From contig NZ_CP053069.1 of assembly GCF_013003965.1 (NCBI RefSeq), positions 1,953,419 to 2,017,418 on the forward strand: DNA of 64,000 nucleotides, given 5' to 3'. Shown piece after piece: positions 44,469 through 53,516 of this stretch. The position numbers and the translations under genes were made by a program. The stretch is from Usitatibacter rugosus. GTDB lineage: Bacteria; Pseudomonadota; Gammaproteobacteria; Burkholderiales; Usitatibacteraceae. Position 1 is the stretch's first letter; every line of letters begins with the position of its first letter. A model generated the notes under the pieces. It was not told the DNA's origin. It saw only the letters and a program-made list of their open reading frames with translations, and did not search any database.

Positions 44469-46573
44469 CACTCGAGCTCCGGAGGGAGGTTGCGGTCGCG
44501 CCGGTCGGCGCGCAGCGTGAAGCGGAACGTGGCGCCGGCATCGGCATTGTTGGTCGCCCAGATGCGGCCGCCGTGGGACTGGACGAGCGATCGCGCGATC
44601 GACAGGCCCAGGCCCATGCCGTCGCGCTTGGTGGTGAAGAACGAGTCGAAGATGCGGCCCTGCGTGGACACCGAGAGGCCGTGTCCGCGGTCGCGCACGG
44701 CGATCTGCACCATGCCGTCGGCCGAACGGAAGACCTCGACGAAGAGCTCGCGTTGCGCGGGCGGCGTCTCGTCCATGGCGTCCATCGCGTTGAAGATGAG
44801 ATTCAGCAGCACCTGCTGCACGTGGATGCGGTCGCACCAGACGTGCGGCACCTTGTCGAGCGCGATGCTCACCGGGATGCCGCGCCGCTTCGCCACGGGC
44901 GCCACGAGCCGCAGCACCGCGCGCACGACCTCGTTCGGGTCGAAGGTTTCGATGTCGGCGCCGCGCTTGCTCGCGAGGCCACGGATGTGGCGCATCACCT
45001 CGCTCGCGCGCAGGCCGTCGGCGCGGATGTCGGCGAGGATGTCGGAGAGCTCCGCGTCGCGCTCGCCACTGCGCGCGAGCAACATCTCGGCGGAATCGAC
45101 GTTGCTCAGGATCGCGGACATGGGCTGGTTGATCTCGTGGGCGATCGAGGCGGCGAGCTCGCCCATGATCGTGAGGCGCGAGGCGTGCGTGAGCTCCTGG
45201 CCGAGCTCGTCGGTGTCGCGGCGCTCCGTGATGTCGGTGAGCCGGCCGATCATCTGCAGCGGGTGGCCTTCCGCGTCGCGCACGATGAAGCCGCGCTCGC
45301 TCACCAGGGCGTGGCGGCCGTCGGCCCGGCGCAGGCGGAACTCGGATTCCCATTGGCGCGAGCCGGCGGCGAGCGCCACGTGCAGCGGCGCCATCGCGCT
45401 CTCGCGATCGTCGGGATGGATCATCTCGCACCACTCGCGGTAGCCGTGTCCGGTGGCGGACCGGTCGTAGCCGAACTCGGAGAGCGCGCTTCGGCTCCAC
45501 CACATCGCACCGCTCACGAGGTCGCGCTCGTACACGACATCGCGCGTGGCCTCGAGCATGACGTGGAAGCGCCGGTCGCTCTGGCGCAGCGACGCCTCGG
45601 CGCGCCGGCGCTCGTCCATCGCCGCGGCGAAGCACAGCAGCGTGGGGGAGATGAAGAGCAGGAAGAGTTGAACGGCCCGCGCGTTCTCGGTGGGCGTTCC
45701 CATGCCGAGCGCGCCGGTGCCATGGCCCGAGCCCACGATGGCCACGACCGCCACCAGCGCCACCGTCGCGCTCGTCCCCGCCGGCCCGAAACGGTACGCG
45801 GCCCACAGCAGGAAAGGCAGCGGCATGTAGATCTCGACCGGCAGCACGCTCTCGGCGAGTTGCGTGTGGAACACCACCAGCGCGGAGGCGAGCAGGCCCA
45901 CGAGCAGCAACAGTGCCTCGACGAGGTGCGTCTGCTTCGCGCGACGGAACACCAGCAGGCCGCCCGTGGCGAAGACGACGATCGGTGGGACCAGCACGAG
46001 CGACGTGGCCGCGTTGGAGAGCGATCGAGCCGCCCAGAGATCCCAGTAGTCGGCGTCGCCCCAGGCGTTCCATTTCACGAACGCGCTGTCGAGGAACGAG
46101 GAGAGCAGCGCCGCCGTGAACGCCGCGAACACGAAGCCGATCACGTGCAGGGGCTTGCCGAACGGCTGGTGCAGCGCTCCGAGCTTGCGGACCATCGCCG
46201 CGCCGATCGCGGCTTCGGCGAAGTTGCTGATGAACCAGCAGCCCACCATCGAGAAGGGGATGCCGCTCTGCAATTCGGCCAGCAGGTGCGCGGGCAGGGC
46301 AGCCACGGCAACGACCCACCACCGCGACGGCGGCACCAGCAGCAGCGCGGCGAAGAGGATCGCGTTCGGCGGCCAGAGGACCGAGACGGGATTGGGGAGG
46401 AAGGTGAGCGCGAGCCCCAGCTTGGCGCCGGTGAAGTAGCCGACGAAGACCGCGAGCGCGGTGGCGGAGTTGCTGTCGAACCCATGCGTACCGGGGCGAC
46501 GGACTTCGGTCGCATTCGGGGCGGTGGCCGCCTCCAGGCCACGCATTCCGGAAAAGGGTTCGGCCGCTGGCAT
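44468..46573 (-). CDS. Membrane sensor histidine kinase (MASE1-PAS-HisKA-HATPase)
   Basis: About 701 residues. An N-terminal MASE1 membrane domain (VGYFTGAKLGLALTFLPNPVSVLWPPNA and more, residues about 40-330) is followed by a PAS domain (RFHVMLEATRDVVYERDLVSGAMWW to ..MIGRLTDITERRD), HisKA with His in ASIAHEINQPMSAILSNVDSAE and an HATPase domain (DRGHGLSV; TTKRDGMGLGLSIARSLVQSHGGRIWATN). It phosphorylates the downstream FixJ-type regulator; the signal is unknown. ATG 46573 is preferred because AAGG lies upstream; a GTG 30 bases earlier has no ribosome site. Confidence 0.92.
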   Translation of the reverse strand: MPAAEPFSGMRGLEAATAPNATEVRRPGTHGFDSNSATALAVFVGYFTGAKLGLALTFLPNPVSVLWPPNAILFAALLLVPPSRWWVVAVAALPAHLLAELQSGIPFSMVGCWFISNFAEAAIGAAMVRKLGALHQPFGKPLHVIGFVFAAFTAALLSSFLDSAFVKWNAWGDADYWDLWAARSLSNAATSLVLVPPIVVFATGGLLVFRRAKQTHLVEALLLLVGLLASALVVFHTQLAESVLPVEIYMPLPFLLWAAYRFGPAGTSATVALVAVVAIVGSGHGTGALGMGTPTENARAVQLFLLFISPTLLCFAAAMDERRRAEASLRQSDRRFHVMLEATRDVVYERDLVSGAMWWSRSALSEFGYDRSATGHGYREWCEMIHPDDRESAMAPLHVALAAGSRQWESEFRLRRADGRHALVSERGFIVRDAEGHPLQMIGRLTDITERRDTDELGQELTHASRLTIMGELAASIAHEINQPMSAILSNVDSAEMLLARSGERDAELSDILADIRADGLRASEVMRHIRGLASKRGADIETFDPNEVVRAVLRLVAPVAKRRGIPVSIALDKVPHVWCDRIHVQQVLLNLIFNAMDAMDETPPAQRELFVEVFRSADGMVQIAVRDRGHGLSVSTQGRIFDSFFTTKRDGMGLGLSIARSLVQSHGGRIWATNNADAGATFRFTLRADRRDRNLPPELE

Positions 46574-46737
46574 TCGTTGAGCCTTGGACGTTCCGTGCGC
46601 CACAGGTGTTGTTTGTGTTCTTGCGAACCATCCTACCCGCCGCCTGCGCCGCTAGCAAACCGGCATGCACAGGGCTTCATACCTGAGGATCGGCGAAGTG
46701 GTAGGCTTTTGGATTCGTCTGGTTTGGGAGAGAAATC

Positions 46738-47316
46738 ATGAAACGCAATCTGGTTGCCTTGCTGGCCGTTGTGGCGTTCGCGTCAGCTACCGCTGTTGCG
46801 CAGGACAAGAAGGCCGGTGCCGTGGGCGCCCTCGAATACACGAAGGTCACCGCGACGGTCGAAGCCATCGATCAATCCACGCGCGCCGTGACATTGAAGG
46901 GTGAGAAAGGCGATCTCGTCAGCTTCGTCGCCGGGCCCGAGGTGAAGAACCTCGCCCAGGTTTCGAAGGGCGACATCGTCACCATCGAGTACGCGCAGGC
47001 GGTCCTTGTCGGCCTCGAGAAGTCCAAGAGCACGGTGCGGGAGCGCGTCGTGACCGAGGGCAAGCAAGGGGCACCTAAGGGCCAGATGCCGGCCGGCATC
47101 GTGGTGCGGGATGTCGCGGTCGTCGCCTCGGTCGAAGCGGTGGACGCCAAGAAGGGCATCGTCACGCTGCGCGGCCCGGAGCACACGGTCACGATGAAGG
47201 TGAAGGATCCGGCGATGCTGAAGGACGTGAAGACGGGCGACATGGTGAAGGCCTCCTACACCGAGGCGATGGCGGTCCGCGTGGAAAAGGCGCCTGCTGC
47301 TGCGCCGAAGAAGTAG
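46738..47316 (+). CDS. Periplasmic protein with two homologous repeats
   Basis: 192 residues with a signal peptide (MKRNLVALLAVVAFASATAVAQ). Two copies of a roughly 60-residue beta-rich unit follow: VTATVEAIDQSTRAVTLKG...GDIVTIEYAQAVLVGLEK and VVASVEAVDAKKGIVTLRG...GDMVKASYTEAMAVRVEK. No catalytic residues stand out. It is exported and might bind a metal or small molecule, but I cannot say. GGGAGAG precedes the ATG. The SYLF-like lipoprotein gene starts four bases downstream. Confidence 0.7.
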   Translation: MKRNLVALLAVVAFASATAVAQDKKAGAVGALEYTKVTATVEAIDQSTRAVTLKGEKGDLVSFVAGPEVKNLAQVSKGDIVTIEYAQAVLVGLEKSKSTVRERVVTEGKQGAPKGQMPAGIVVRDVAVVASVEAVDAKKGIVTLRGPEHTVTMKVKDPAMLKDVKTGDMVKASYTEAMAVRVEKAPAAAPKK

Positions 47317-47320
47317 CGCC

Positions 47321-47923
47321 ATGGACCGCGCCGGTGTTGTCGCGCGCATCCTCCTCGCTGCCGCAGCCGTGGGCCTGGCCGCGTGCGCGACACCCGGCGG
47401 CATCTCCGCCGACGCGGCCGCCAAGCGCCGCGCGGCGATCCAGGAGATGCGCGACGAGAGCCTGAAGCAGTTCTATGCGAACAAGGCCGAGCTGCGCGAA
47501 GAGCTCAAGGGCGCGGTCGGCTATGGCGTGTTCGACGCTTCGCAGGTGAACCTGCTGCTCTACGTCGGGGCGGTCGGCTCGGGCGTGCTGGTGGACAAGG
47601 ACGGCAAGGAGACCTTCATGAAGGTCACGCGCGCGGGCACCGGCCCGGGCGTGGGCTACAAGACCTACCGGCAGCTGCTCGTATTCAAGGACCAGGGACT
47701 CTTCGACACCTTCCGCACGCTCGGAGCGGACGTCGGCGCCTCGGCGGACGCGACGCTCAAGATCGGATCGGGCAAGGGCGTCTCGCTGGATGGCAGCACG
47801 TCGTTCAATCCCTATCTCTCGGTCTACCAGTACACCGACAGCGGGATCCTCCTCCAGGCCAACTGGGGCGGCGTCGCCTACCTGCCCGACGAAGACCTCA
47901 ACCCCGCTGCGCCGAAGCCGTAG
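47321..47923 (+). CDS. Lipoprotein with a YSC84/SYLF-like domain
   Basis: 200 residues with a lipoprotein signal (LLAAAAVGLAACATPGG, lipobox LAAC). The mature chain, ELKGAVGYGVFDASQVNLLLYVGAVGSGVLVDKDG, then GYKTYRQLLVFKDQGLFDTFRTLGADVG, has the spacing of the SYLF lipid-binding family, but I place it there only tentatively. It follows the repeat-containing periplasmic protein, probably in one operon. Confidence 0.6.
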   Translation: MDRAGVVARILLAAAAVGLAACATPGGISADAAAKRRAAIQEMRDESLKQFYANKAELREELKGAVGYGVFDASQVNLLLYVGAVGSGVLVDKDGKETFMKVTRAGTGPGVGYKTYRQLLVFKDQGLFDTFRTLGADVGASADATLKIGSGKGVSLDGSTSFNPYLSVYQYTDSGILLQANWGGVAYLPDEDLNPAAPKP

Positions 47924-47973
47924 TAGCAAGGCTTTGCCGGGGGTGAGCCTCGGCTGGGCAGGGGTCGGCCACC

Positions 47974-48009
47974 TATAATCGGGGATTCCGTTTCCGGAGG
48001 ATCCCCGAT
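47974..48009 (+). promoter_or_regulatory. TATAAT box and inverted repeat around the Bug-receptor start
   Basis: TATAAT at 47974-47979 lies 28 bases before the ATG (48008); no clear -35. A perfect 9-bp inverted repeat, ATCGGGGAT (47978-47986) and ATCCCCGAT (48001-48009), encloses a 14-nt loop that contains the ribosome site GGAGG and ends on the start codon. If transcription starts just after the TATAAT, the left arm is not in the mRNA and the repeat would be an operator; with an upstream start it would form an RNA hairpin over the ribosome site. Confidence 0.55.
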
Positions 48010-48967
48010 GATGCACAAGATGATTGCAGCGGCCGCCGTGCTGGCGTTCGCGATCCCCGGCGCGTTCGCGCAGGGCTACCCCACCAAGACCGTGAAGATC
48101 GTGGCCCCCGTGCAGCCCGGCGGCGGCGTGGACCTCACCGCGCGTACCGTGGCCGAGCAGCTCACGAAATCGATGGGCCAGTCGTTCATCGTCGAGAACG
48201 TCTCGGGCGGCGGCGGCGTGATCGCCTCGCAGACCGTGAAGAACGCTTCGCCCGACGGCTACACGCTGATGCTGGGCTACGTCGCCACGCACGGCACGGT
48301 GCCCGCGGTGCGCAAGGTGCCGTACGACGCGGTGAAGGACTTCACGCCGATCGCGATGGTCGTCGGCACGCCCAACGTGCTGGTGGTCGGCTCCGCCGTT
48401 CCCGCGTCCGACATGAAGTCGCTGATCGCCTATGCGAAGGCCAACAAGGTGAGCTACGGCTCGTCCGGCCAGGGCTCGCTCACGCACCTCGCGATGGAGC
48501 AGTTCCGCACCGAGGCCGGATTCGACGCGGTGCATGCCGCTTATCGGGGCATCGGCCCGGCGATCACCGACGTGCTCGGCAACCAGACGCAGATGATGAT
48601 GCCGGGGCTCGCCGCCGCGCTGCCGCACATCAAGGCCGGGAAGCTGAAGCCGATCGCGGTCACCGGCGTGAAGCGCCACGCGCTGCTGCCCGACACGCCC
48701 ACCTTCGAGGAGCTGGGCTACAAGGGCTTCGACGGCGTGCAGTGGTACTCGATCGTGGGCCCCGCGAAGATGCCGCCCGAGATCGTGAGGAAGCTCAACG
48801 AAGAGATCAACAAGGCGATCGCCACGCCGGAGCTGAAGGCCCGCCTCGCCGGCGAAGCGCTGGAGCCGATGCCGATGACGCCCGAGCAGTTCGGCAAGTA
48901 CATGCAGGCCGACATCGCGCACTGGGCGAAGCTCGCCAAGGACCGCAACATCACCCTCGAAGATTGA
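48008..48967 (+). CDS. Tripartite tricarboxylate transporter substrate-binding protein (Bug/TctC)
   Basis: 319 residues. A signal peptide (MMHKMIAAAAVLAFAIPGAFAQ) precedes a Bug-type receptor: YPTKTVKIVAPVQPGGGVDLTARTVAEQLTKSMG, then ENVSGGGGVIASQTVKNASPDGYTLML, and GSLTHLAMEQFRTEAG..AAYRGIGPAITDVLGNQ. It is the periplasmic binding component, which orphans in Betaproteobacteria often use to sense or capture organic acids. No TctA/TctB membrane genes are present here, so the partner is elsewhere. It is the first gene of an operon with MmgE/PrpD and a 2-hydroxyacid dehydrogenase. Confidence 0.92.
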   Translation: MMHKMIAAAAVLAFAIPGAFAQGYPTKTVKIVAPVQPGGGVDLTARTVAEQLTKSMGQSFIVENVSGGGGVIASQTVKNASPDGYTLMLGYVATHGTVPAVRKVPYDAVKDFTPIAMVVGTPNVLVVGSAVPASDMKSLIAYAKANKVSYGSSGQGSLTHLAMEQFRTEAGFDAVHAAYRGIGPAITDVLGNQTQMMMPGLAAALPHIKAGKLKPIAVTGVKRHALLPDTPTFEELGYKGFDGVQWYSIVGPAKMPPEIVRKLNEEINKAIATPELKARLAGEALEPMPMTPEQFGKYMQADIAHWAKLAKDRNITLED

Positions 48968-48971
48968 CGTC

Positions 48972-48991
48972 ATTCCCGCGAAGGCGGGAAT
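48972..48991. repeat. Single REP-like hairpin after the Bug-receptor stop
   Basis: ATTCCCGC-gaag-GCGGGAAT, five bases after the TGA of the receptor gene and 19 before the MmgE gene start. Same family as 3297-3352 and 26695-26714; here it lies between genes rather than inside the coding end. Confidence 0.8.
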
Positions 48992-49010
48992 CCAGACCCG
49001 GAAAAAATAC

Positions 49011-50381
49011 ATGGCACGCAACACGAAAGTCGCGGCGATCCAGGACGCGCCGCCGGTCACCCGCACGCTCGCCAAATTGGTCGCCACGCATCCCTCGCGG
49101 GGCTGGAGCGATGCGGTCGAGAAAGAAGCGCACCGCACGTTCCTCAACTGGGCGGGCTGCGCGACCGGCGCGGCCCAGCACGAGAGCGTGACCGCCGCCT
49201 TGGGCGCGGTCGCCATGCTGCAGCCGGCACCGCAATCCTCGGTGCTCGGCCGCTCCGAGCGCGTGGACATGGCGAGTGCCGCGCTCGTGAACGGCATCTC
49301 CTCGCACACGTTCGATTTCGACGACACCCACCTGAAGACGATCATCCATCCGGCCGGCCCGGTGGCCTCGGCGCTGCTGGCACTCGCGGAAGTGACGGGC
49401 GCCACGGGCCGCGAGGTGATCGACGCGCTCGTGCTGGGCATCGACGTGTCGTGCCGCGTCGGCAACATGATGTACCCGGACCACTACGACCGCGGTTGGC
49501 ACATCACCGGATCCACCGGCACGCTCGGCGCGGCCGCGGGCTGCGCGAGGCTGCTGGGGCTGGACGAGCAGAAGACCACGATGGCCCTGGGCATCGCCGC
49601 CTCGCAGCCCATCGGCATGCGCGAGCAGTTCGGCACGATGACCAAGCCCTTCCATCCGGGAGGCGCGGCGCGTGCCGGTCTCACCAGCGCGCTGCTGGCG
49701 CGGAGCGGCTTCACCGCGAGCCCGCGGGCGATCGAGGCCGCGCGCGGCATGTCGCAGACGATCTCCACCAAGAACGACTGGAACGAGATCACCGACGAGC
49801 TGGGCAGCCGCTTCGAGATCTCGTTCAACACGTACAAGCCCTTCGCCTGCGGCATCGTGATCCACCCGACCATCGACGCGGCCGTGCAGCTGCGCGACCG
49901 GGGCGTGAAGCCCGCGGACGTGGAGCGCGTGGAGCTGCGCGTGCACTCGCTGGTGCTCGAGCTCACCGGGAAGAAGGAGCCGAAGGACGGCCTCGAGGGC
50001 AAGTTCAGCGTCTACCACGGCTTCTGCTGCGGCTTGATGTTCGGCCGCGCCGCCGAGCACGAGTACGACGATGCGATCGTGAACCGCGCCGACATGGTGG
50101 AGCTGCGCAGGAAGGTGGTCGCGACCGTGGACGATGCGATCGCCGAGGAATCGGCGGACGTGACGGTGGTGCTGAAGAGCGGGCAGCGCGAGCACGTCTT
50201 CGTGAAGCACGCGATCGGCTCGCTCGAGCGCCCCATGACCGACGCGATGCTGGAAGCGAAGGCGCGCGACCTCGCCGAGCCGGTCATCGGGCTACCGCGC
50301 GCCAACAGCCTGATCGCCGCTTGCTGGGGGCTGGGCGAAGCGTCGGACGTGCGGGCCATCACGCGGGCGGCGTGCCCGTGA
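49011..50381 (+). CDS. MmgE/PrpD family protein
   Basis: 456 residues. The MmgE/PrpD fold is seen from the N-terminal all-alpha part (FLNWAGCATGAAQHESVTAAL; NGISSHTFDFDDTHLKTIIHPAGPV; GWHITGSTGTLGAAAGCARLLGL) and the C-terminal domain (YKPFACGIVIHPTIDAAVQLRDRGV). Members include 2-methylcitrate dehydratase and related hydro-lyases; the substrate is unknown, but the neighbours suggest an organic acid pathway. Its TGA overlaps the dehydrogenase GTG start as GTGA. Confidence 0.88.
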   Translation: MARNTKVAAIQDAPPVTRTLAKLVATHPSRGWSDAVEKEAHRTFLNWAGCATGAAQHESVTAALGAVAMLQPAPQSSVLGRSERVDMASAALVNGISSHTFDFDDTHLKTIIHPAGPVASALLALAEVTGATGREVIDALVLGIDVSCRVGNMMYPDHYDRGWHITGSTGTLGAAAGCARLLGLDEQKTTMALGIAASQPIGMREQFGTMTKPFHPGGAARAGLTSALLARSGFTASPRAIEAARGMSQTISTKNDWNEITDELGSRFEISFNTYKPFACGIVIHPTIDAAVQLRDRGVKPADVERVELRVHSLVLELTGKKEPKDGLEGKFSVYHGFCCGLMFGRAAEHEYDDAIVNRADMVELRRKVVATVDDAIAEESADVTVVLKSGQREHVFVKHAIGSLERPMTDAMLEAKARDLAEPVIGLPRANSLIAACWGLGEASDVRAITRAACP

Positions 50382-51349
50382 GCGCGCGCCCGAAGATCGT
50401 CGTCCTCGACGATTACGAGAACGCGCTGCGGCGCCTCGCGGACTGGAAGCCGATCGAAGCGAAGGCCGACATCTCGTTCCACACCGAGCGCTTGCGCGGC
50501 GATACGTTGCTGGCGGCGATCCGGGACGCGGACGCGATCGCGCTCGTGCGCGACCGCACGCCCTTCAAGGCGGAGCTGATCGCGAAGCTGCCGAACCTGA
50601 AGTGCTTCATCTTCACCGGCCAGCGCAACCAGCAGCTCGACGCGGAGGCCATGCGTGCGCAGGGTGTCGCGATCGGCATCACGGAGGCCGGCTCGTCGAA
50701 GTTCAGCACCTCCGAAGTCGCGTGGACGCTGATCCTCGCGGCGTCGAAGCGGCTCGAAGCGCATCTCTCGCTGGTGCGGCAAGGCAAGTGGCGTGACGGC
50801 AAGGGACTGCCCGTCACCCTGGCGGGCGGGCGCCTCGGCATCATCGGCCTGGGATCGATCGGACAACGCATCGCCGATGTCGGCAAGGCCTTCCAGATGG
50901 AGGTCGTGACCTGGAGCCCGCACATGACGCCGGAGCGTGCGGCCGCGGGCGGTGCCGAGTCGGTGAGCCTCGAGGAGCTGCTTGCCACCTCGAAGGTCGT
51001 GAGCCTCTCCCTCGTGGTGTCGGATGCGACGCGGAAGCTCCTGACGCGCGAGCGGTTGGCGACGATGCGAGAGGACGCGATTCTCGTGAACACGGCACGC
51101 TCGGCGCTGATCGACATGGCGGCGCTTCCCGCCGCGCTCGATGCGGGCCGTCCGGGCATCGCGGCGCTCGATGTCTACGACGACGAGCCGCTCGCGAAGG
51201 ACCACCCGCTCGTGGGCCGCGACGACGTGGTGCTCTCGCCGCACCTCGGATTCGTCAACGAGCCCGTCTTCGGGAAGTTCGCCACGGGTGTGGTCGAGAA
51301 CCTCGCGGCGTGGCTCGACGGCAAGCCGCTGGTGCGCCCGTACGGCTAG
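50378..51349 (+). CDS. D-2-hydroxyacid dehydrogenase family protein
   Basis: 323 residues. The NAD-binding motif is GIIGLGSIGQRIADV. The catalytic triad candidates are Arg in NTARSALID, Glu in DVYDDEPL and His in LSPHLGFV. It reduces a 2-keto acid or oxidises a D-2-hydroxyacid; with the Bug receptor and MmgE/PrpD it suggests catabolism of an organic acid. The GTG start gives MSARPKIVVLDDYENAL and is coupled to the MmgE gene. Its TAG stop abuts the stop of the convergent barrel gene. Confidence 0.9.
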   Translation: MSARPKIVVLDDYENALRRLADWKPIEAKADISFHTERLRGDTLLAAIRDADAIALVRDRTPFKAELIAKLPNLKCFIFTGQRNQQLDAEAMRAQGVAIGITEAGSSKFSTSEVAWTLILAASKRLEAHLSLVRQGKWRDGKGLPVTLAGGRLGIIGLGSIGQRIADVGKAFQMEVVTWSPHMTPERAAAGGAESVSLEELLATSKVVSLSLVVSDATRKLLTRERLATMREDAILVNTARSALIDMAALPAALDAGRPGIAALDVYDDEPLAKDHPLVGRDDVVLSPHLGFVNEPVFGKFATGVVENLAAWLDGKPLVRPYG

Positions 51350-53515
51350 CTAGCGCACCGCCTCGATGCCCCAGTTCGTGTCGCGAGGCGACGCGGACGT
51401 GCGGGCGTGATGGACCTCGATCCGCGCGACGCCATCCAGCCGGCGCGGCAGGCCCAGCTTCAGGACCCCGTTCGGCGTGGCCCATTCGGTGATGCGGATG
51501 AGCTTGCCGGCCGCGATGTCTCGCGCGTAGGTCGGGCTCCACGCGCCTTCGTCGAAGGTCGTCGTCGGCGCGCCGTACGCATCCAGCAGGGCGCGACGCA
51601 CGCGTTCGTAGACGCGGGACGCGTCGGCCACGCCATCGAGCGAGACCAGCAGTGCTACGCGATCGACGATGCCCGCATCGTGCGTGATCACCAGGCGCTG
51701 GCGCTGCTCGATCTCTTCGATGATCCGCGCTTCGTACACCTGGGCTCGCGGCTCCGCCACACCGGCGCCGATGCCGCTCGCGGCGAGGCTCGCCTCGACG
51801 GCGGCGAGCGGCTGGCCGGGCGTGAGCTTCGCGAGGAGCGACGCATTGAGCGCGACGCGGTCGGGAACAGGCGTTGCCTGGGCCAGCGTGTAACCCTGGC
51901 TCGAGCGAACCGTCGCGGCCGGCGCGTTCTCGAAGAACCAGGTCCACGAGGCACCGAGCCGCCATGCCGAGCTGTCCGTGCCGGGAGAAGGGCGGCGCTC
52001 GAAGAGCGTCGCATCCACGCCGAACTCGTGGCGGCCCCAGCGGTAGCGGTAGTCGAAGGCGGCGTTGACCGTCGCGACATCGGGCGCGGTTTCCAGCCGC
52101 GGATCCTGCTTCAGGCCGCCCACGTTGAGCGTGAAGCGGTGCGGGCCGCCGAAGAGCGCCATCGCGAGCGTGGGTTGCCAGTCGCGCGTGGCGCCGAAGC
52201 CGGTGATGCGCCGGTACATCACGCCGGGCGTGACGCTTCCGGAGACCGCGCCCCACGTGACCGGGAGGATCGCGGCCACCTGCACCTGCGAGGTGGTCGA
52301 CGAGAAGGCGTCGTTCGCGTGGTCGTCGAAGTCGAGGCGCATCGCGTTCAGTTGCGCGATCCAGCCGCCGCCCATCGGCCGGGTGAGGTTGAGTGCCAGC
52401 TGCGAGAAGCGGGAGTCGATCGAGCGGTCGTCGCGCTCGCTGTCCTGCACGAACGCATCGAGCATTCCGGAGAGAGCCCACGGCGCATACGAGCCGGAGA
52501 GGTTGGCGCCCGCCACGCGTGTTTCGAGCGGGTTCGCGCTCTCGTGCTGGTCGCTGTAGTCCTGCAGCCGCAGGCGCAGCGACATGCCCTGCGGCAGGTT
52601 CGCGCCCGCGAAGGCCTCGAGGCTGCGCCGGTCGGCGGGCGTCACGGCGCCGAAGGGGCGGTAGTCGCGGCCGTAACGCTCGGCCCGCAGGCGCACGTTG
52701 TAGACGGGATCGTAGGCGGAGACCTGCGCGAAGTATCCCGAGTCGCTGCGGTCGCGCCCGTCCACGGCGGGATCGAAGGAATCGTAGTCGCCCTTCATGC
52801 GCGCGACCTCGCCCTCCACGCGAAGCTTCCACGACGCGAGATCGAAGAGCGACTCCGCGGCCAGGCTCGCGACGGTCTGCGACTGGTCCTCGGAGCGCGA
52901 GAAGCGCTCGTTGGCACCGCGAGCGTTGCGCAGCACGTTGGCGTTCCATCGCCCGAAGCGGTCGGTGTCCACGAGCCACGAGACGCCGAGCGTGTTGTCG
53001 TCGGACCATTGCGCATCGCGCCAGTTGGGCTGCGCGGCCCCTCCGAAGAGCACGATCGACTGGCGAATCGAGGGATCGAGCGCGGGCTGGAGCTCGACCG
53101 ACGCGCCCTTCAGCGACCGCTGCTGTGTGCGCATCGTCGTGAACGCGAAGAAGTCGCCCGCTTCCGCGCGCCAGGCCCAGGCCCACTCGCCCGACTCCGC
53201 CATGAAGTTGAGGCGCTCCGGCACCACGCCCTTGTCCTGGGAGCGGTAGGGGGAATCGTTCACGACGCCGGCGACGAGGAAGCGGCGCATCGAATACGGC
53301 GAGGGACGCGACAGGCCGGCGATGTTGAATTCGTCGTAGCCGGTGTTGCCGAGGAACGGGTAGGGGACGAAGGTGCGGTCGCCGCTGGCGTCGTAGCGCT
53401 CGGCGCGTAGCACGTTGGTGCCCGAGATCTGCCAGCCCTCGGTCACCGCCTGCGCGGCGGCGGGAAGCGGACCGGCGAGCGCGAGTGCCACGGCCCGCGC
53501 GACGGCGCGCGCCAT
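51350..53515 (-). CDS. Large outer-membrane beta-barrel protein, unknown function
   Basis: 721 residues. A signal peptide (MARAVARAVALALAGPLPAAAQA) precedes a long stretch of amphipathic strands (e.g. MRLRLQDYSDQHESANPLETRVAGANL; VQVAAILPVTWGAVSGSVTPGVMYR; WRLGASWTWFFEN), consistent with a 20-plus-stranded barrel over residues about 40-500. A C-terminal region (about 510-721) looks globular: LAKLTPGQPLAAVEASLAAS, IEEIEQRQRLVITHDAGIVDRV. No TonB box or plug is evident. It is the last gene of a three-gene operon, one base after the 175-residue protein stop. Confidence 0.7.
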   Translation of the reverse strand: MARAVARAVALALAGPLPAAAQAVTEGWQISGTNVLRAERYDASGDRTFVPYPFLGNTGYDEFNIAGLSRPSPYSMRRFLVAGVVNDSPYRSQDKGVVPERLNFMAESGEWAWAWRAEAGDFFAFTTMRTQQRSLKGASVELQPALDPSIRQSIVLFGGAAQPNWRDAQWSDDNTLGVSWLVDTDRFGRWNANVLRNARGANERFSRSEDQSQTVASLAAESLFDLASWKLRVEGEVARMKGDYDSFDPAVDGRDRSDSGYFAQVSAYDPVYNVRLRAERYGRDYRPFGAVTPADRRSLEAFAGANLPQGMSLRLRLQDYSDQHESANPLETRVAGANLSGSYAPWALSGMLDAFVQDSERDDRSIDSRFSQLALNLTRPMGGGWIAQLNAMRLDFDDHANDAFSSTTSQVQVAAILPVTWGAVSGSVTPGVMYRRITGFGATRDWQPTLAMALFGGPHRFTLNVGGLKQDPRLETAPDVATVNAAFDYRYRWGRHEFGVDATLFERRPSPGTDSSAWRLGASWTWFFENAPAATVRSSQGYTLAQATPVPDRVALNASLLAKLTPGQPLAAVEASLAASGIGAGVAEPRAQVYEARIIEEIEQRQRLVITHDAGIVDRVALLVSLDGVADASRVYERVRRALLDAYGAPTTTFDEGAWSPTYARDIAAGKLIRITEWATPNGVLKLGLPRRLDGVARIEVHHARTSASPRDTNWGIEAVR

Positions 53516-53516
53516 G

